Assembly: GCA_958009055.1 (NCBI GenBank)
Contig: OY253656.1
Location: forward strand, 1-64,000
Length of the DNA: 64,000 nt
Direction of reading: 5' to 3'
Source: Choricystis sp. odSpoLacu1
Lineage: Eukaryota; Chlorophyta; Trebouxiophyceae
The position numbers and the translations under genes were made by a program. This document shows, piece by piece, positions 22,244-33,136 of this stretch; positions within the stretch are counted from its first letter, which is position 1, and each line of letters begins with the position of its first letter. The notes under the pieces were generated by a model, which saw nothing but the letters and a program-made list of their open reading frames with translations, was not told where the DNA came from and did no database searches.

Positions 22244-25200
22244 ATGGCACACTGTGCGCCGCGCACCCCGCTGGACGTGCTGTCCCAGTACTGGGGCTAC
22301 TCCAGCTTTCGCACGTGCCAGGAGGTAGGAGAAGGGGAGGGGAGGGTGGAGGGGCGTGTGTGTGAGTCGGTGGTGGGACAGATGCCGCCCCGACCATTGA
22401 AACGCAATCGCCGCCCGCGCCACCCCCGCCGCCGCCGCCTTTCACACACACACACACCACCTCTCTCTCCTACTCCATAGCCTGTCATCAACGCCGTCCT
22501 GGCCGGTCACGACGCCTTGGTCGTCATGGCCACAGGCGCGGGAAGTCGGTGTGCTACCAAGTCCCCCCCCTCACCTCTGGCCGGTGCGCGGTCGTCGTGT
22601 CCCCCCTCATTTCCTTGATGCAGGACCAGGTGGCCGCGCTGGAGGCGAAACGTGTTGGCGCCGCCTTCCTCGGCTCTGCTCAATCAGACAGGGCCGTCAT
22701 CGACGCCGCCTGGTCAGGCGACACATCCCTCGTCTACATCACGCCCGAGCTGGCGGCCACCGCGGTGGACCGGCTGCGCGCGCTGGCGGCATCGGGGAAG
22801 CTGGGCCTGGTCGCCATTGACGAAGCCCACTGCGTCTCCGAGTGGGGCCACGACTTTCGCGGCGACTACCGCACCCTGGGCGCCCTGCGTGCCGCCCTGC
22901 CGGCCGTTCCCTTTGTAGCGCTGACCGCCACCGCGCCACCGCGTGTGCGGGATGACGTCGTGGCCTCACTCGGCCTGCGCGTCGGCCCCGAAGCTGGCGA
23001 CCCTTCCACCACCCGCCGCTTCGTCCTCTCCTTCACCCGCCACAACCTGCACCTGTCCGTCGCCAAGCGCACCTCCAACGCGCCCCGCGACGTGTTTGCG
23101 GGGCTGCTGGAGGAGCACCGGTCCTCGGGCCGGCTGGACCCCACGATTATTTACACCATTTCACGCACTGACGCCGAACGCGTCGCATCCGACCTGTCCA
23201 CCGCCGGCCTGGGCACCTCCATCGCTGCCTACCACGCCGACCTCACCGACCGCGCCGACACGCACGCAGCGTTCATGCGGGACGAGGTGTCTGTCGTGGT
23301 CGCGACCGTCGCGTTTGGCATGGGCATCGACAAACACAACATTCGGGCCGTGTTCTACTACGGCGCCCCCGCCACCATCGAGGGCTACTACCAGCAGGTG
23401 GGGCGTGCTGGCCGGGACGGCCTGCCGTCGCGCTGCGTGTGCCTGTGGTCTGACGCGGACTGGAGCAAGATTGCGAGTGTGAAGAACCCGGCGTCGCTGT
23501 CTGCGGCTGAGCGGGCGGCGTATGATGCCGGCAAACGCACCATGCAGTCGTTTTTGTTGTCGCCCGGGTGCCGGCACGCCGCGCTGCTGGCTCACTTTGA
23601 GCCGCAGAACGTGGGTGCGGCGGGCGCGGCCTCCGTCCCTTGCTCCGGCAGGTGCGACAACTGCAACCGCGTCGCCCGGGGCCAAGCCCGCCGCGCCGAC
23701 TATGGCGCGGATTCACGCCTGCTATTAGCTGCTGTTGCCGCCCTGGGCGGCACCTACGGTCTCAGCAAACCGGTCTCCCTCTTACGCGGGTCGCGCGGGC
23801 GCGACCTCGCGCCCTGGATGCTGGAGAAGCTAATGCCGTGGGGCCCGCCCGGCGCCCGCCTGCACGGGGCCGGCACCCACAAGTCGGTGGACTGGTGGAA
23901 AGCGCTGGCGGGCGGTTTGCAGCATGCGGGGCTGTTGCGTGAGGAGACGCGTGCGATGGGCGGTGGCGGAGGTGGTGGCGGCGGCGGACGCGCCTACAGC
24001 GCGGTGGCCGTGACGCCCGCTGGCGCCGCGTTTATGGCGGCGGGAGGCGTGCTGGAGGTGGACGTGACGGGCGACCTGGAGCGACTTGACACGAAGAAGG
24101 AGGCGGCGGTGACGGCGCCCGGCACCACCGCCCCCCGCTCCTCGCCGTCCGCCAACGCCGCTGAAACCAACCGCCTGTTCCGCCACCTGCAGGAGACACG
24201 CGCCAGTATCGCGGCCGCCTCGGGTCAAGTTCCGACACTCATCGCCTCGGACGCCCTCCTCCTGGCCCTCGCCCAATCCCGCCCGGCCGACCCGCGCCAC
24301 CTGCGCGCAGTCGACGGCGCGCACGCCAAGTTTTGCGAGCAGCATGGGACTGTGTTTGTGGATTCTGTGGTTCAGTTCTGCAAAGCCAGCACCGTGTTAA
24401 CGTTGGGCATCGACTGGCAGCTGGTGAGCGACCAGCGGCGCGCGGCCGAGGTGGCTGCCGGCGGCAGCGACGCCGACACCGCCACCAAACTGGCTGGCGT
24501 TGTTGGCGAGGCCAAAGCGGCGGCCACGACAGCTGCCTCCCGCTTCGCAGCTGGCGAATCAGTGGCCGCCATCGCCTCCACCGGCCGCGACAAACCCATC
24601 CAACCATCGACTGTGATTGGTTACATCGCTGCTGCTGGCGCCACGGGCGCCGCCCCAGTGGACTGGCGCCGCCTTGTCACCGAAGCTGGACTGACCCGCC
24701 GCGCCGCTGTCGCCGCGGTGGACGCCGTGTCCCGCCTCAAAACCGTCAAACGGCACTCGGTGATGGACATTTTACGGGACGCGGGGCGCGTGTGTGGCGT
24801 GGAGCTGGACTATGGCCAGGCGAGGCTGGCGGCGGGGCTGGCCATGGCGCGGGTGATGTGGTTTGGGGAGAAGGAGGTGGAAGGTGAGGGTGGTGGTGAG
24901 GGTGGTGGCGGCGCGGCGGCTGTTCCGTCCGTCGCCGCCCCTCCTCCCCCCAAACCTCTGGCCGCCTCGTCCCAGCTCAAGCTGGCCCCCATGTTCTCGG
25001 CCGCCCGTCGGGAGAAGCCGGGTGAGGGTGGTGGCGCCGCCGCCGCCGCCGCCACCACCACCACCGCCCCTCCTCCCCCCAACCCACTCGCCGCCTCGTC
25101 CGCCGCCCGCCACGACAAGCCGGCGGCGGAGGCGCCTGCTGCCAAGCGTGTGCGCGGTGAGGAGGAGGAAGAGAAGAAAGCGGTGGCTCCCGCTGCTCCC

Positions 25201-25440
25201 CCCCTCCACCCCATCACCGCCACCTCGGTCGCCGCCTGCCTCCAATCCACCGGCCCCACTTCTGCCGCCAAACTCGCCACCGACCTGGGGGCCGCCACCC
25301 CCACCGCCAAAGCCGCGCTGGCGGCGTCCCTGCGGTCCCTGGTGGGTGACTTTGTGGTGGTGCGCGACGCGCCGGGCGGCGTGGTGGCGGGGGACGATGT
25401 GGATGTGGGGGACGGGGTGGTCAGGTACCGCCTGCTGTGA
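22244..25440 (+). CDS. RecQ-family DNA helicase (apparent frameshift in Walker A)
   Basis: 3'-5' helicase for recombination and fork repair. Exon 1 22244-22324 ([26 protein letters not shown]) joins 22481 onward ([20 protein letters not shown]), as in RecQ motif 0/I. At about 22540 the frame breaks inside Walker A: GCGGGAAG should be GCGGGGAAG to give [13 protein letters not shown], which is what the following open frame encodes. Downstream are [64 protein letters not shown] and a Cys zinc cluster (CSGRCDNC). A winged-helix/RQC region and an HRDC-like domain ([18 protein letters not shown]) follow, then a C-terminal low-complexity tail. Total about 1,014 residues if one base is restored. BLM/WRN-like without an exonuclease domain. 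Confidence 0.88.
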
Positions 25441-25855
25441 AGACAGAGGAGTGTGTGTGCGTGTGCGCGTGTTTCTTCTGCTGTTTTTCAGGGGCGGGGG
25501 TGGCCACTCCCGTGGTCGCCACGCCCGCACGGCTGCCCCCCACATCCTCATCGCTGCCTCCAAACTGGCCCCGCCTCCGCCACCCAAGATACTGCCTGCT
25601 GTGAGAGGTGTGGAGTGGTGTGGTGTGTGTTTTCGTCTGCTTGTTTTCCTTTCGTTCGTCTGTGTGTGGTTTGTTGCGTCTGCTTTGATTTTTTTTTCGA
25701 CGAGAGAGAAGGGCCGACGTCGACGTCGAACCACACTTTCCTCCCCATTTGTCACGCGCCCCTGCCCCCCTCTCCTCTCTCTCCTACCACATGCCGCCCG
25801 ACACACGGGCCTGCGTCTGACAGTGCTCACAACGTGCTGCCCTCCCTTCCCAATG
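25441..25855. other. Intergenic spacer
   Basis: GT-rich and C-rich tracts between RecQ and the next plus-strand gene; pyrimidine-rich just before 25856. Contains 3' UTR and promoter, no coding signal. Confidence 0.5.
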
Positions 25856-26815
25856 CAGCAACTCACGGTTGTCTCCTCCCACTCCGAAACCGCTGCCCTC
25901 CACTGCCTCACCTCCGAAACCCAAAAACCACCCCTCCTCATCCTGCACGCCAACGGCTTTGGGTCCGCCCTCTACGTGCCCATGGTCAATGCCGACCTGG
26001 CCACCCACCACACCGTGTACGCGCTGGATGCGCCTGGGCAGGCGGCGTCGCTGAGGCGAGCGGCGCCAGGCACACCAGGTGCCCTGGCGGCGTACCCACA
26101 CCTGGCGCTGGCGGCAGTAGACTGGTTGGTTGGGCGCGGACGAGTCAAAAATGGTGAGTTGGGGTGTTGGTGGTGGCTGGGGCAGAGAGAAAGAGTGTGT
26201 GTTGCCATCGACCCCCCCTCCACCCAACCCTCAGTCCTCTACGCGTTTGGCCACTCCGGCGGCGGCCTGGCCGTCATCCTGGCCGCCCTGCACCGTCCTG
26301 GAGTCTTTGCCGGCGTGTACTTATATGAGCCTGTCGTGCTGCCGCTCCCGTTTTTGGCGACGACGACGCTGCTGGTCGCGAGCGCGCGGCGGCGGCGCGC
26401 GACATTTGCTTCCCGCGACTCTGCAGCCGCGATCCTGGCCTCCAAGCCGCCCATGGCGGGCTTTGATGCGGCCGTGTTGAAGGCTTATGTGGACACGTGC
26501 TTGGTGGAGGAGGACAATGAGTCGTCGCCCTTCATCACCCTGGCCACCTCCCCCGACAACGAGGCCGCCGTCTACAACGAGGCCGCCGACTTGGGCGCAA
26601 CCGCTTGGCGGGGTCTCCACACACTCACCACCACGCCCTGCACCATCGCGGGCAGCGGAGATGGGGGGCCGTTGGCCCAGGTGGCGGGGGAAGCGGCGGT
26701 GGAGGCAGGGGCGCGATCAGACACGTTTAGAGAGTTGACGCACTTGGGGCCGTTTGAGGCGCCGGGCATGGTGGCGGCCAGGGTGGTGGTGGCGTTTCAG
26801 AGGGCGAGGTTGTGA
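25856..26815 (+). CDS. Alpha/beta hydrolase
   Basis: Exons 25856-26153 and 26235-26815 (phase 1) give 292 residues. The fold is clear: strand and oxyanion segment LLILHANGFGSALYVPM, then TVYALDAPGQ, nucleophile elbow YAFGHSGGGLAVILAALH (Ser in GHSGG), a cap region, TTPCTIAGSGDGGP on the acid-residue side and TFRELTHLGPFEAPGMVA carrying the catalytic His. The HANGF opening and the MVA tail are typical of esterase/lipase-like proteins of this group. The substrate cannot be read from sequence. No signal peptide, so probably cytosolic. Confidence 0.85.
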   Translation, partial: QQLTVVSSHSETAALHCLTSETQKPPLLILHANGFGSALYVPMVNADLATHHTVYALDAPGQAASLRRAAPGTPGALAAYPHLALAAVDWLVGRGRVKNGELGCWWWLGQRERVCVAIDPPSTQPSVLYAFGHSGGGLAVILAALHRPGVFAGVYLYEPVVLPLPFLATTTLLVASARRRRATFASRDSAAAILASKPPMAGFDAAVLKAYVDTCLVEEDNESSPFITLATSPDNEAAVYNEAADLGATAWRGLHTLTTTPCTIAGSGDGGPLAQVAGEAAVEAGARSDTFRELTHLGPFEAPGMVAARVVVAFQRARL

Positions 26816-27182
26816 TTGCGGCCGCCCTCGACTCGGGCAGGCGGCAGCCGCACCGGCAGCCGCGCTTAAGGATCTTGCTGTCGTGATGTGAAAACATAAC
26901 TTCAAGGGAGTGTGAGCGTGCGTTTTGGATGAAGAGAGGAGAGAGAGGAGGGCAGGCAACACTGTTTTTTGTTTCTCGCGTGTATGAACCTTAGGGGCCC
27001 CTAAAGAAAGGAAGGATGGGCCTGGGCGGTGGCGGCCAGGAACAGGCGGCGGGACGGGAGGAAGTGCTCTCTCTCTCGCGCGCAAAGAAGAAAGCGACCA
27101 CCCGCAACCACGATCACGCACCGTTTGCAACATGTACTCTTTGCAACATGTACCTCTAAAAATGCGAAATGTACGTCTAGCA
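26816..27182. other. Spacer upstream of tRNA with a short direct repeat
   Basis: No coding signal. A 14-nt direct repeat (TTTGCAACATGTAC) occurs at about 27124 and again at about 27140, immediately 5' of the tRNA gene. GGGGCCCC (26995-27002) is a short palindrome. Confidence 0.5.
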
Positions 27183-27301
27183 GGCCGCGTAGCTCAATGG
27201 ATAGAGCGTCAGACTACGATCCAACGTCGATGGATTCAGGGATCAAGTCACAGCAGTTCGTAATCATCTGAAGGTTGCGCGTTCGACCCGCGCCGTGGTC
27301 T
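27183..27301 (+). tRNA. tRNA-Arg (anticodon ACG) with an intron of about 46 nt
   Basis: The acceptor stem GGCCGCG (27183-27189) pairs with CGTGGTC (27294-27300) with two G-U pairs. D-arm GCTC...GAGC. Anticodon stem TCAGA (27210-27214) pairs with TCTGA (27267-27271). Loop bases C-T-ACG-A give anticodon ACG (Arg, CGN codons after inosine modification). The intron of about 46 nt begins after position 37, the canonical site for nuclear tRNA introns. The T-arm is GCGCG-TTCGACC-CGCGC. A T-rich stretch ending in TTTT at 27308-27314 could serve as the Pol III terminator. 119 nt including intron. Confidence 0.9.
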
Positions 27302-27934
27302 TGACCTTCTTTTGGTCTTGAACGCTTATTTTTGGTGTCGTTTTTGCTCTAGAACGCCTTGCTGTGTTCTTGGGGGGTTTGGGGGGGCGCGACCGATTTT
27401 GGGAATTTACCAAATGCGACCACCTTTCACCCACCACCACCCGTCTCCCACCTTTTTTCATACACGTGCCGCACACAGGCGCGTGCGCGGTGGCGTGGAG
27501 GTGGCTCGGGTGGAGAGCCAGGTGTGGTCTGCGAGTGTTGATGGGGGGGCGTGAGCTCACAGTGGTGGGAGGGGCGGCAGTTGAGGCTCACAAGCCGCAC
27601 AAGCCGACGGTGGTGTGTCTAATGGATCGTGGTGCGGCTTGCCCTCTCTTTTGGATGGGGGTGGCGGGGGGGGGGGGGGAGTGGGACGGGTTGTTGGAGT
27701 GAGGTGTGTGGGCGTCGCTCGTCGACGCACTCCTATCCCGCGGCCGAAATCAACCCTTGCGTTTCCTCTGCCGCCTTCCACCCAACCATGTTTTGATCGC
27801 GTCCTATGCAGTGCGTGTCACAAGCAACAACAACCAGAACCCCCAAACAAACCAAACAAAAAACCAAACGCGCGCGGCGACGGGGGGGACGGACAGGTCC
27901 CTCCGCCGTTTCACCCCCTCTGCACACACGCCCA
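27302..27934. other. Intergenic spacer
   Basis: About 630 bases without a supported gene. Several open frames exist, but their translations are low-complexity Pro/His/Thr. It contains G-runs (27668-27680) and an A-rich patch (27835-27868), and the right end is the 3' UTR of the minus-strand methyltransferase. Confidence 0.5.
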
Positions 27935-29012
27935 TCACCCATCCACCACCGACACCGCCACCACGTCCCCCGCGCCCGGCACCCCCGCCATCCACTCGAG
28001 GGGAGCCTCTATGAAGCGGGTGGTGAGGCGCGGGTGGGTTGAAGCCCAGGCCGCGTAGCGCGGGGCGCCGGGCACTTTGATGTTGTCGGCCACGAGGACG
28101 GCGCCCCGCGTCAGCACGCCCGCCGCCAGCAGGGCGCGCGCGTCCGGGGTGTAGGCGTCTTTGTCGTGGTCGATGAAGACGGCGTCGAACTGGGCGCCCC
28201 CGGCGACCAGGGAAGGCAACACAGAGGGTAGCGACCCAATCCGCAAATCAATCCTGCCCCCAATCCCCGCGTGCTCAAAAAACCCGGCCGCCACCTCTGC
28301 GTTGCGGGGAAGCAGCTCCACCGTGGTGATGAGGGCGGTGGGGAGGGCGGCGGCGAGCATGGCAGTGCCAAAGCCGCAGTACGTGCCGAGCTCCAGGATG
28401 GAGGTGGCGTTGGCGAGTGCGTCGGTCAGGATCTGGGGTGAGGGGGGAGGAGGAGGGTGTGTGTGTGAGTGCTTTTGAGGCGGTCGCCGTGGCCAGGGGT
28501 TGGCGGGTGAGGGCAAGGAGGAACGACGCGTCGTCGTCGTCGTCGCCCGCGCCCGCCTCAACCACCACCACCGTCCAAATCTTCCAAGACCTGCTCGCAG
28601 CCGCCCCCATCAACACGCCGCCCTCTCTCTCTCCACCCCACCACCCACCACTCCACCCTCTTACCTTGCCCTTGTCCTCCCCCACGCTCATGAAAAACTC
28701 GTGCGACTGTTGGTAGGCGATCGATGCAGCCAGCGCGCCCGGCAAGTCGCCAGCGCGCGAGTTGTCGACCACAGACTGCAGCAGACGGGCCTCCCGTCCA
28801 TCCACGGGGGCCGCGTTGCCGTCCACCAGCACCTGCAGCGCAAACAGGCCGAGCGACGCCCACTTGCCGACGCCGAACGGAAGCGCCACAGCGGTGCCCA
28901 GGAAGCCATGCAGTGCAGAGGATACAGTGGTGCGCAGCGAAGGCAGGGCCAGCAGCAGGAAGAGGAGGGCGGCGGCGTAGCCCGCGGCGGGAGGCGTGCG
29001 CTTGGGACGCAT
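27935..29012 (-). CDS. COMT-like SAM-dependent O-methyltransferase with N-terminal membrane anchor
   Basis: Exons 28665-29012 and 27935-28432 (phase 0) give 281 residues. Residues about 10-27 (YAAALLFLLLALPSL) form a hydrophobic segment after a basic start, so a signal anchor or signal peptide. The catalytic domain carries SILELGTYCGFGTAMLAAAL (SAM motif I), ITTVELLPRNAEVAAGF (acidic ribose-binding Glu) and FDAVFIDHDKDAYTPDARAL, the catechol-O-methyltransferase metal-binding motif. VLVADNIKVPGAPRYAAW follows. This matches animal/fungal/algal COMT (GTYCG, IDHDK, ADN). It would transfer methyl from SAM to a catechol-type hydroxyl in a Mg2+-dependent way. Membrane-bound COMT forms are known. The gene is divergent from riboflavin synthase, with 308 bp between starts. 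Confidence 0.88.
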
Positions 29013-29320
29013 GGGAGTGGTGTGTAGGAAGGAGGAGGCGTCGGCAGGGGGGTGTGCACGCCCACAGAGAGGTGGATGTGAAGCACAGTTGTAAGACTAG
29101 AGAGGGAGAAGGGAGGGAGGAGGGGCGGATGGGGAGGGAGGGGCGGGCGAGACGCAGAAAAGCGCGTTGGTGCTTTGACGAAAGAAAACACGCTGTCGAA
29201 ACCGGTGTTGTGGGCAAACCACACAACACGCCTCTCTCTTTTGCCCCTGACGGCGCACGCGGACGCACGCGACGCCACAAGGCACACGCACACACACACA
29301 CCTCCTCTCCGCCTCCACAA

Positions 29321-30094
29321 ATGCGCGCCACCTGCCCCAGCCTCCCCAAGTCCGCTCCCATCGCCCGCCGCCGCCGCCCTCTCCCCACCCTCACCCGCTC
29401 CATGTTCACCGGCATCGTCCAAGGCACGGCGACCGTGGCATCCGTGGTCACTCCTTCGCCCGGTGTGGCCGCTTTGACGCTGCAGTTTCCAGGCGGCGCG
29501 CTGGCAGGCGTCCCTCTTGGCGGCTCCATCGCCGTCAACGGCACCTGCTTGACCGTCGTCTCAGTGGATGGCGATGCCGCCCGGTTCGATGTGGTGGATG
29601 AAACGCTGCGCGTGACCACGCTGGGCGGGCTGGTGGAAGGCGACAGCGTCAACTATGAACGGTCGGCGCGGGTTGGGGACGAGATTGGCGGGCATGTTGT
29701 TTCTGGGCACGTTGCCACGAAAGCCACAGTGATCGACGTGACTCGCCTGCCCGATGGCAACACGTCCATCATGTTCGACGTCCCATCACCCTGGGGCAAG
29801 TACATCCTGCCCAAAGGGTTTGTCGCGGTGCATGGGGTGTCCCTGACGGTCGGCGCCGTCAAAAAAACGGGCGACCCCACCACCGTCGCCGCCCAGTTCG
29901 CCGTGCACCTCATCCCTGAAACGCTGCGCGTCACGGTGCTGGGGCGGCTGGCCAAAGGAGACGCGGTCAACATCGAAGTGGATGCAACGACGCAGGCGGT
30001 GGTGGCTGCAGTTGAAGCGGTGGTGGGGGACAGGTTAGCGGGGTTGGTGGATGCGAGGGTGGAGGAAGTGGTGAGGCGGCTGATGGTGAAGTAG
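29321..30094 (+). CDS. Riboflavin synthase alpha subunit
   Basis: Dismutates two 6,7-dimethyl-8-ribityllumazine molecules to riboflavin plus the pyrimidinedione, the last step of vitamin B2 synthesis. One exon, 257 residues. A presequence of about 27 residues rich in Arg/Ser/Pro precedes MFTGIVQGTATV, the invariant N-terminus of the enzyme. The two lumazine-binding barrels are visible: VNGTCLTVV with YERSARVGDEIGGHVVSGHV, and the second repeat VHGVSLTVGAV with HLIPETLRVTVLGRL and GDAVNIEVD. The internal duplication is characteristic. The presequence suggests organelle import; in algae and plants riboflavin synthesis is plastidial. The start at 29321 was chosen because it is the in-frame ATG that creates this presequence. 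An alternative start is the M of MFTGI. Confidence 0.93.
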   Translation: MRATCPSLPKSAPIARRRRPLPTLTRSMFTGIVQGTATVASVVTPSPGVAALTLQFPGGALAGVPLGGSIAVNGTCLTVVSVDGDAARFDVVDETLRVTTLGGLVEGDSVNYERSARVGDEIGGHVVSGHVATKATVIDVTRLPDGNTSIMFDVPSPWGKYILPKGFVAVHGVSLTVGAVKKTGDPTTVAAQFAVHLIPETLRVTVLGRLAKGDAVNIEVDATTQAVVAAVEAVVGDRLAGLVDARVEEVVRRLMVK

Positions 30095-30309
30095 AGAGGA
30101 GAGGAGAGCGACGGCGACGGTGGTGGTGCGGCCGCCGCCGCCGCCGCCGCCACCCTCCCCCCACCCTCTGCCACGCCCGCGGCAACCAGCAGCAGCAGGA
30201 ACACTGCCACCCCCACACCACCCTCTTTGTGTGAAGTAGAGAAGAGAGAGAGAGAATGCAGAAACACTTGTTACTGACACAAAAGCAAACCAACGTTCCC
30301 ACCACCCAC

Positions 30310-31429
30310 TCACTCTGCCGCCTTCTTGGCCACGGCAGCACTGCGCAACGCGTCCAACTCGGCATCCAGCTCGGCTCTGCGCGTCTCGGGGCGGACATAG
30401 GTGAGGTGAGAGGAGGGGGTGGTGCGGCCGCCACCAAAGGCGCCGCGACCGCGGCCGGGCGCCCGCCCTCTGCCATGCCCGCGGCCAGCAGCAGGAGGCG
30501 GAACCACACCACCGCCTTCACTGCGCCGGTCCAGCACCACATTCACCGGCCGCCCCCTCAACTCCCTCCCCGCCACACTCAACGCCGCGCGCGCGGCATC
30601 CACCGTCGCACACTCCACCAGCGCAAACCCCTTGGGCGCGCCCGTGGGGGCGCGCGCGATGGAGACGGAGGTGACAGTGATACCAGAGGACGACAGCAAG
30701 GTCGCCACCTCGGCTGGAGTCGCGTCAAAGTGCACGTTTTTGACGACGACGACGCAGTTGGAAGGTGGTGGAGGGACGGCGGCGGGGGCGGGGGGCGCGT
30801 GTGCCGTCGGGACAACAAACACACCCCGACCACCGGCATGCATGAGCGAAGGACCACCCCGTCCACCAACCCGGGGGCCCAGCCTGTCAAACACTGAGGC
30901 GGCGGCAGGCGGCGGCGCGGCGCGGCCGCGCACGGCTGCGCGCCCGCGCCCACGCCCACGCCCTGCTTCACCACCTCCCGCCCCTGCGGCAGAATTCTGC
31001 CGCTCCCGAGACCGGGACCGGGAGGCTGCCCGGGCGGCTGGCGAGGAAGCCCCCCGCCCGCGGCGCCGGTCAGGGGATGGTGGCGCGGCAGGGGTGTTGG
31101 TGGTGGCGTCACTGCCGCCAGTCCAGCCGTAGGCTTGTGCGTTTTGGGCAAGGTGCGAAAACAGCCTGTGGTGGGAAAAGGCACGGTCAGAGAGGCGTGT
31201 GGCAAATAAACCGACCGGCAAAAAACACCTCTCCTCCCACCTCATACCATTCCGCAAATTCCACACTTCTCTCCTCCAGAAACTCGGACAGCGCATCAGC
31301 CACGCCCGCCGCGTCGCCACCGTCGGCCACGAGCGCCACCACATACTGGGGCAGCGCGTCGTCGACGTCGGGCAGCGCGGTGGCGAGTTCGGCGGCGACG
31401 ACGCGGTGCAGGGCGTCCCTGGCGAGCAT
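30310..31429 (-). CDS. PWI-like / RRM RNA-binding protein
   Basis: Exons 31248-31429 and 30310-31165 (phase 2, GTATGA donor) give 345 residues. Residues 1-75 form a helical PWI-like domain as in RBM26/RBM27-type proteins: LPQYVVALVADGGDAAGVAD, then SEFLEERSVEFAEW joined across the intron to LFSHLAQNAQ. An RS/RG-rich linker follows (SRSRSRERQ). Then comes one RRM: NCVVVVKNVHFDATPAEVAT (RNP2), then PKGFALVECATVDAARAAL (RNP1) and LRGRPVNVVLD. The tail is RG-rich (GRGHGRGRAPGRGRGAFGGG). This pattern suggests nuclear mRNA processing or nuclear exosome targeting. Family resemblance to RBM26/27 is an inference from the domain pair; the CCCH finger of that family is absent. Confidence 0.8.
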
Positions 31430-32065
31430 GGTGTGGTGGAGTAGAGAAGAGGAGGGTGGGAGTGTGTGTGTGGGCTCGAGGCGCGCGTGTGTTGTCCCCC
31501 CCCAGACATGCCGAATGCGAGGCGAGTTGTGCGGAGAGAGAGTTTTGCTCCAAAAAACGCAAGAAAAATCGAGGTCCACACCCACTCGCCGACCACCCAT
31601 AGCGTGCACAATCTCCAAGACAGAGCCTGCAAAACAAACGGGAATCTTGGCAGCCCTCCACACCTAGCCACAAACGTACGTCGCTGTGTTTTGCTGCACC
31701 CCCCACCCCTCACACACATATCCTCACAGCCACCCCGTTTCACCCATCCACACCCACCACACGACGCGGAAGCATCCCCAGCGTGCTTCACTGGGTGTGG
31801 ATGATGACAAGGGGGACAGGTGGTGGGTGACTGGTCTCCCATTTTGTTTCTTTTTCGCATTCGGTCAATTCCACCTCCTTCCCCCCCTTCTCTCCGCCCT
31901 CTCCCCACCTCCCCCGCATCCCAAACAAGCAAAAAAACATCAAAAGCACGACCGGGGTCGATAGGGAACCTTTAGATGAGCTACGTAACGGAGAAACGGT
32001 TTGATCAAAAAGAGGGAGTAGAGAGCGGACGAGCTCAACACACCATTCGCCAGTTTTTCGCGCTC
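31430..32065. other. Bidirectional upstream region
   Basis: Lies between the start of the minus-strand RRM gene and the plus-strand DUF3605 gene. Less GC-rich than its surroundings, with CACACA tracts. An ATG at 31976 is in frame with the downstream gene and could extend it by 30 residues. Otherwise promoter sequence. Confidence 0.45.
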
Positions 32066-33031
32066 ATGCCGCCGTCTCCACCACCTCCTGTCCCCCCCGA
32101 CCGCGTGCGCGCCATCGTAGACTCGGGCGACCCCCAGCTCCACGCCCAACTGGCCGGCACGCCCGGCTTCTGCTTGCAACCCATGCCATGGACCGACGCG
32201 GCAGCCGCAGTGGCAGACGGCAGCGTGCAGGCCCTGGGCCGCTTGGGGCGCGACGCAGAGGGTGTGCGCGTGTACTGGAAGTGGAAGGATGAGGTGAGTG
32301 TGTGGAGAGAGGTGTGGTAGTTGACGATGCGCGCTGTCTCATCATCACTCACCACCACCTTTTCTCCCCCAGCTAGACGCCACGTATGCATCCACCGCCG
32401 ACTACGTCAAAATCCAGTTTCTGGGGTTTAAGGAGGGGCAGGGAGCAGGTGAGAGAAAAGAGGATGGGGAGGGAGTGGGAAGGGTGTGAGAGGGGGTGCT
32501 GGGGCGGCGCGTGGCGTGTGTGAGAAGAGCACGCGCGGCTGCGTGCGCCACCAGCAGCTGCGTGCACGCTGTAGGCGAAATAGGAGTGATGCGGGTCGAC
32601 CGAAGAAAAAAAGCCGGCGCACGTGAGACAAACGCTCACCTCCCTTTTTCTCCTCGCCCCCACCCCCGCCAGACGGCCTCAAAATCGCGACCGCGCCAAC
32701 CACAGAAGCCGACTCCAACATTGTGTGGCGGTTGAATGTGAGTGAGTTGCAGTTGGAGGGGAAGGGAGAAGCTTTTGGTTTTCCTCCCTTCTCACACTCT
32801 CACCACCACCCCCACACCGCTCCCCAGGATTTCCCCTACAACTTCACCCCCGACATCCGCCACTACAACGTGTGGTGCACCCGCCCCCTGCCGCCTGCGG
32901 AGCTGGCGGCCGTCGTCGCCCACCACGCGCCCGCCGCGACGCACGACACGCTGAGTTTTGTCAATCCCGTCGCCCTGGCCTCGATTCCATCGGTGTGGCA
33001 CGCACACGTGCTGGTGAGAAAGAAAGAGTGA
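32066..33031 (+). CDS. DUF3605 family protein
   Basis: Exons 32066-32293, 32373-32448, 32673-32737 and 32828-33031 keep frame and give 190 residues. The second half matches the DUF3605 pattern: VWRLNDFPYNFTPDIRHYNV and WCTRPLPP (the 'NDWPY.....I.HYVVW....L' block), then SFVNPVALASIPSVWHAHVL (the 'W.N...L.SV....H.HV' block). The Trp/His residues of both blocks are conserved. The upstream part carries YVKIQFLGFKEGQ, also typical. The family is found in fungi and protists and has no established biochemical function. An in-frame ATG at 31976 would give a longer N-terminus. No targeting signal seen. Confidence 0.75.
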
Positions 33032-33136
33032 GTGAAAGAATGAAATGTAGCGCGAACTGTTTAAACCAAAGAAATCAAAAAATCACACAAGCAGCAGCAG
33101 CAGCAGCCCCTCCCCTCCTCTCCCCCCACCCCAACT

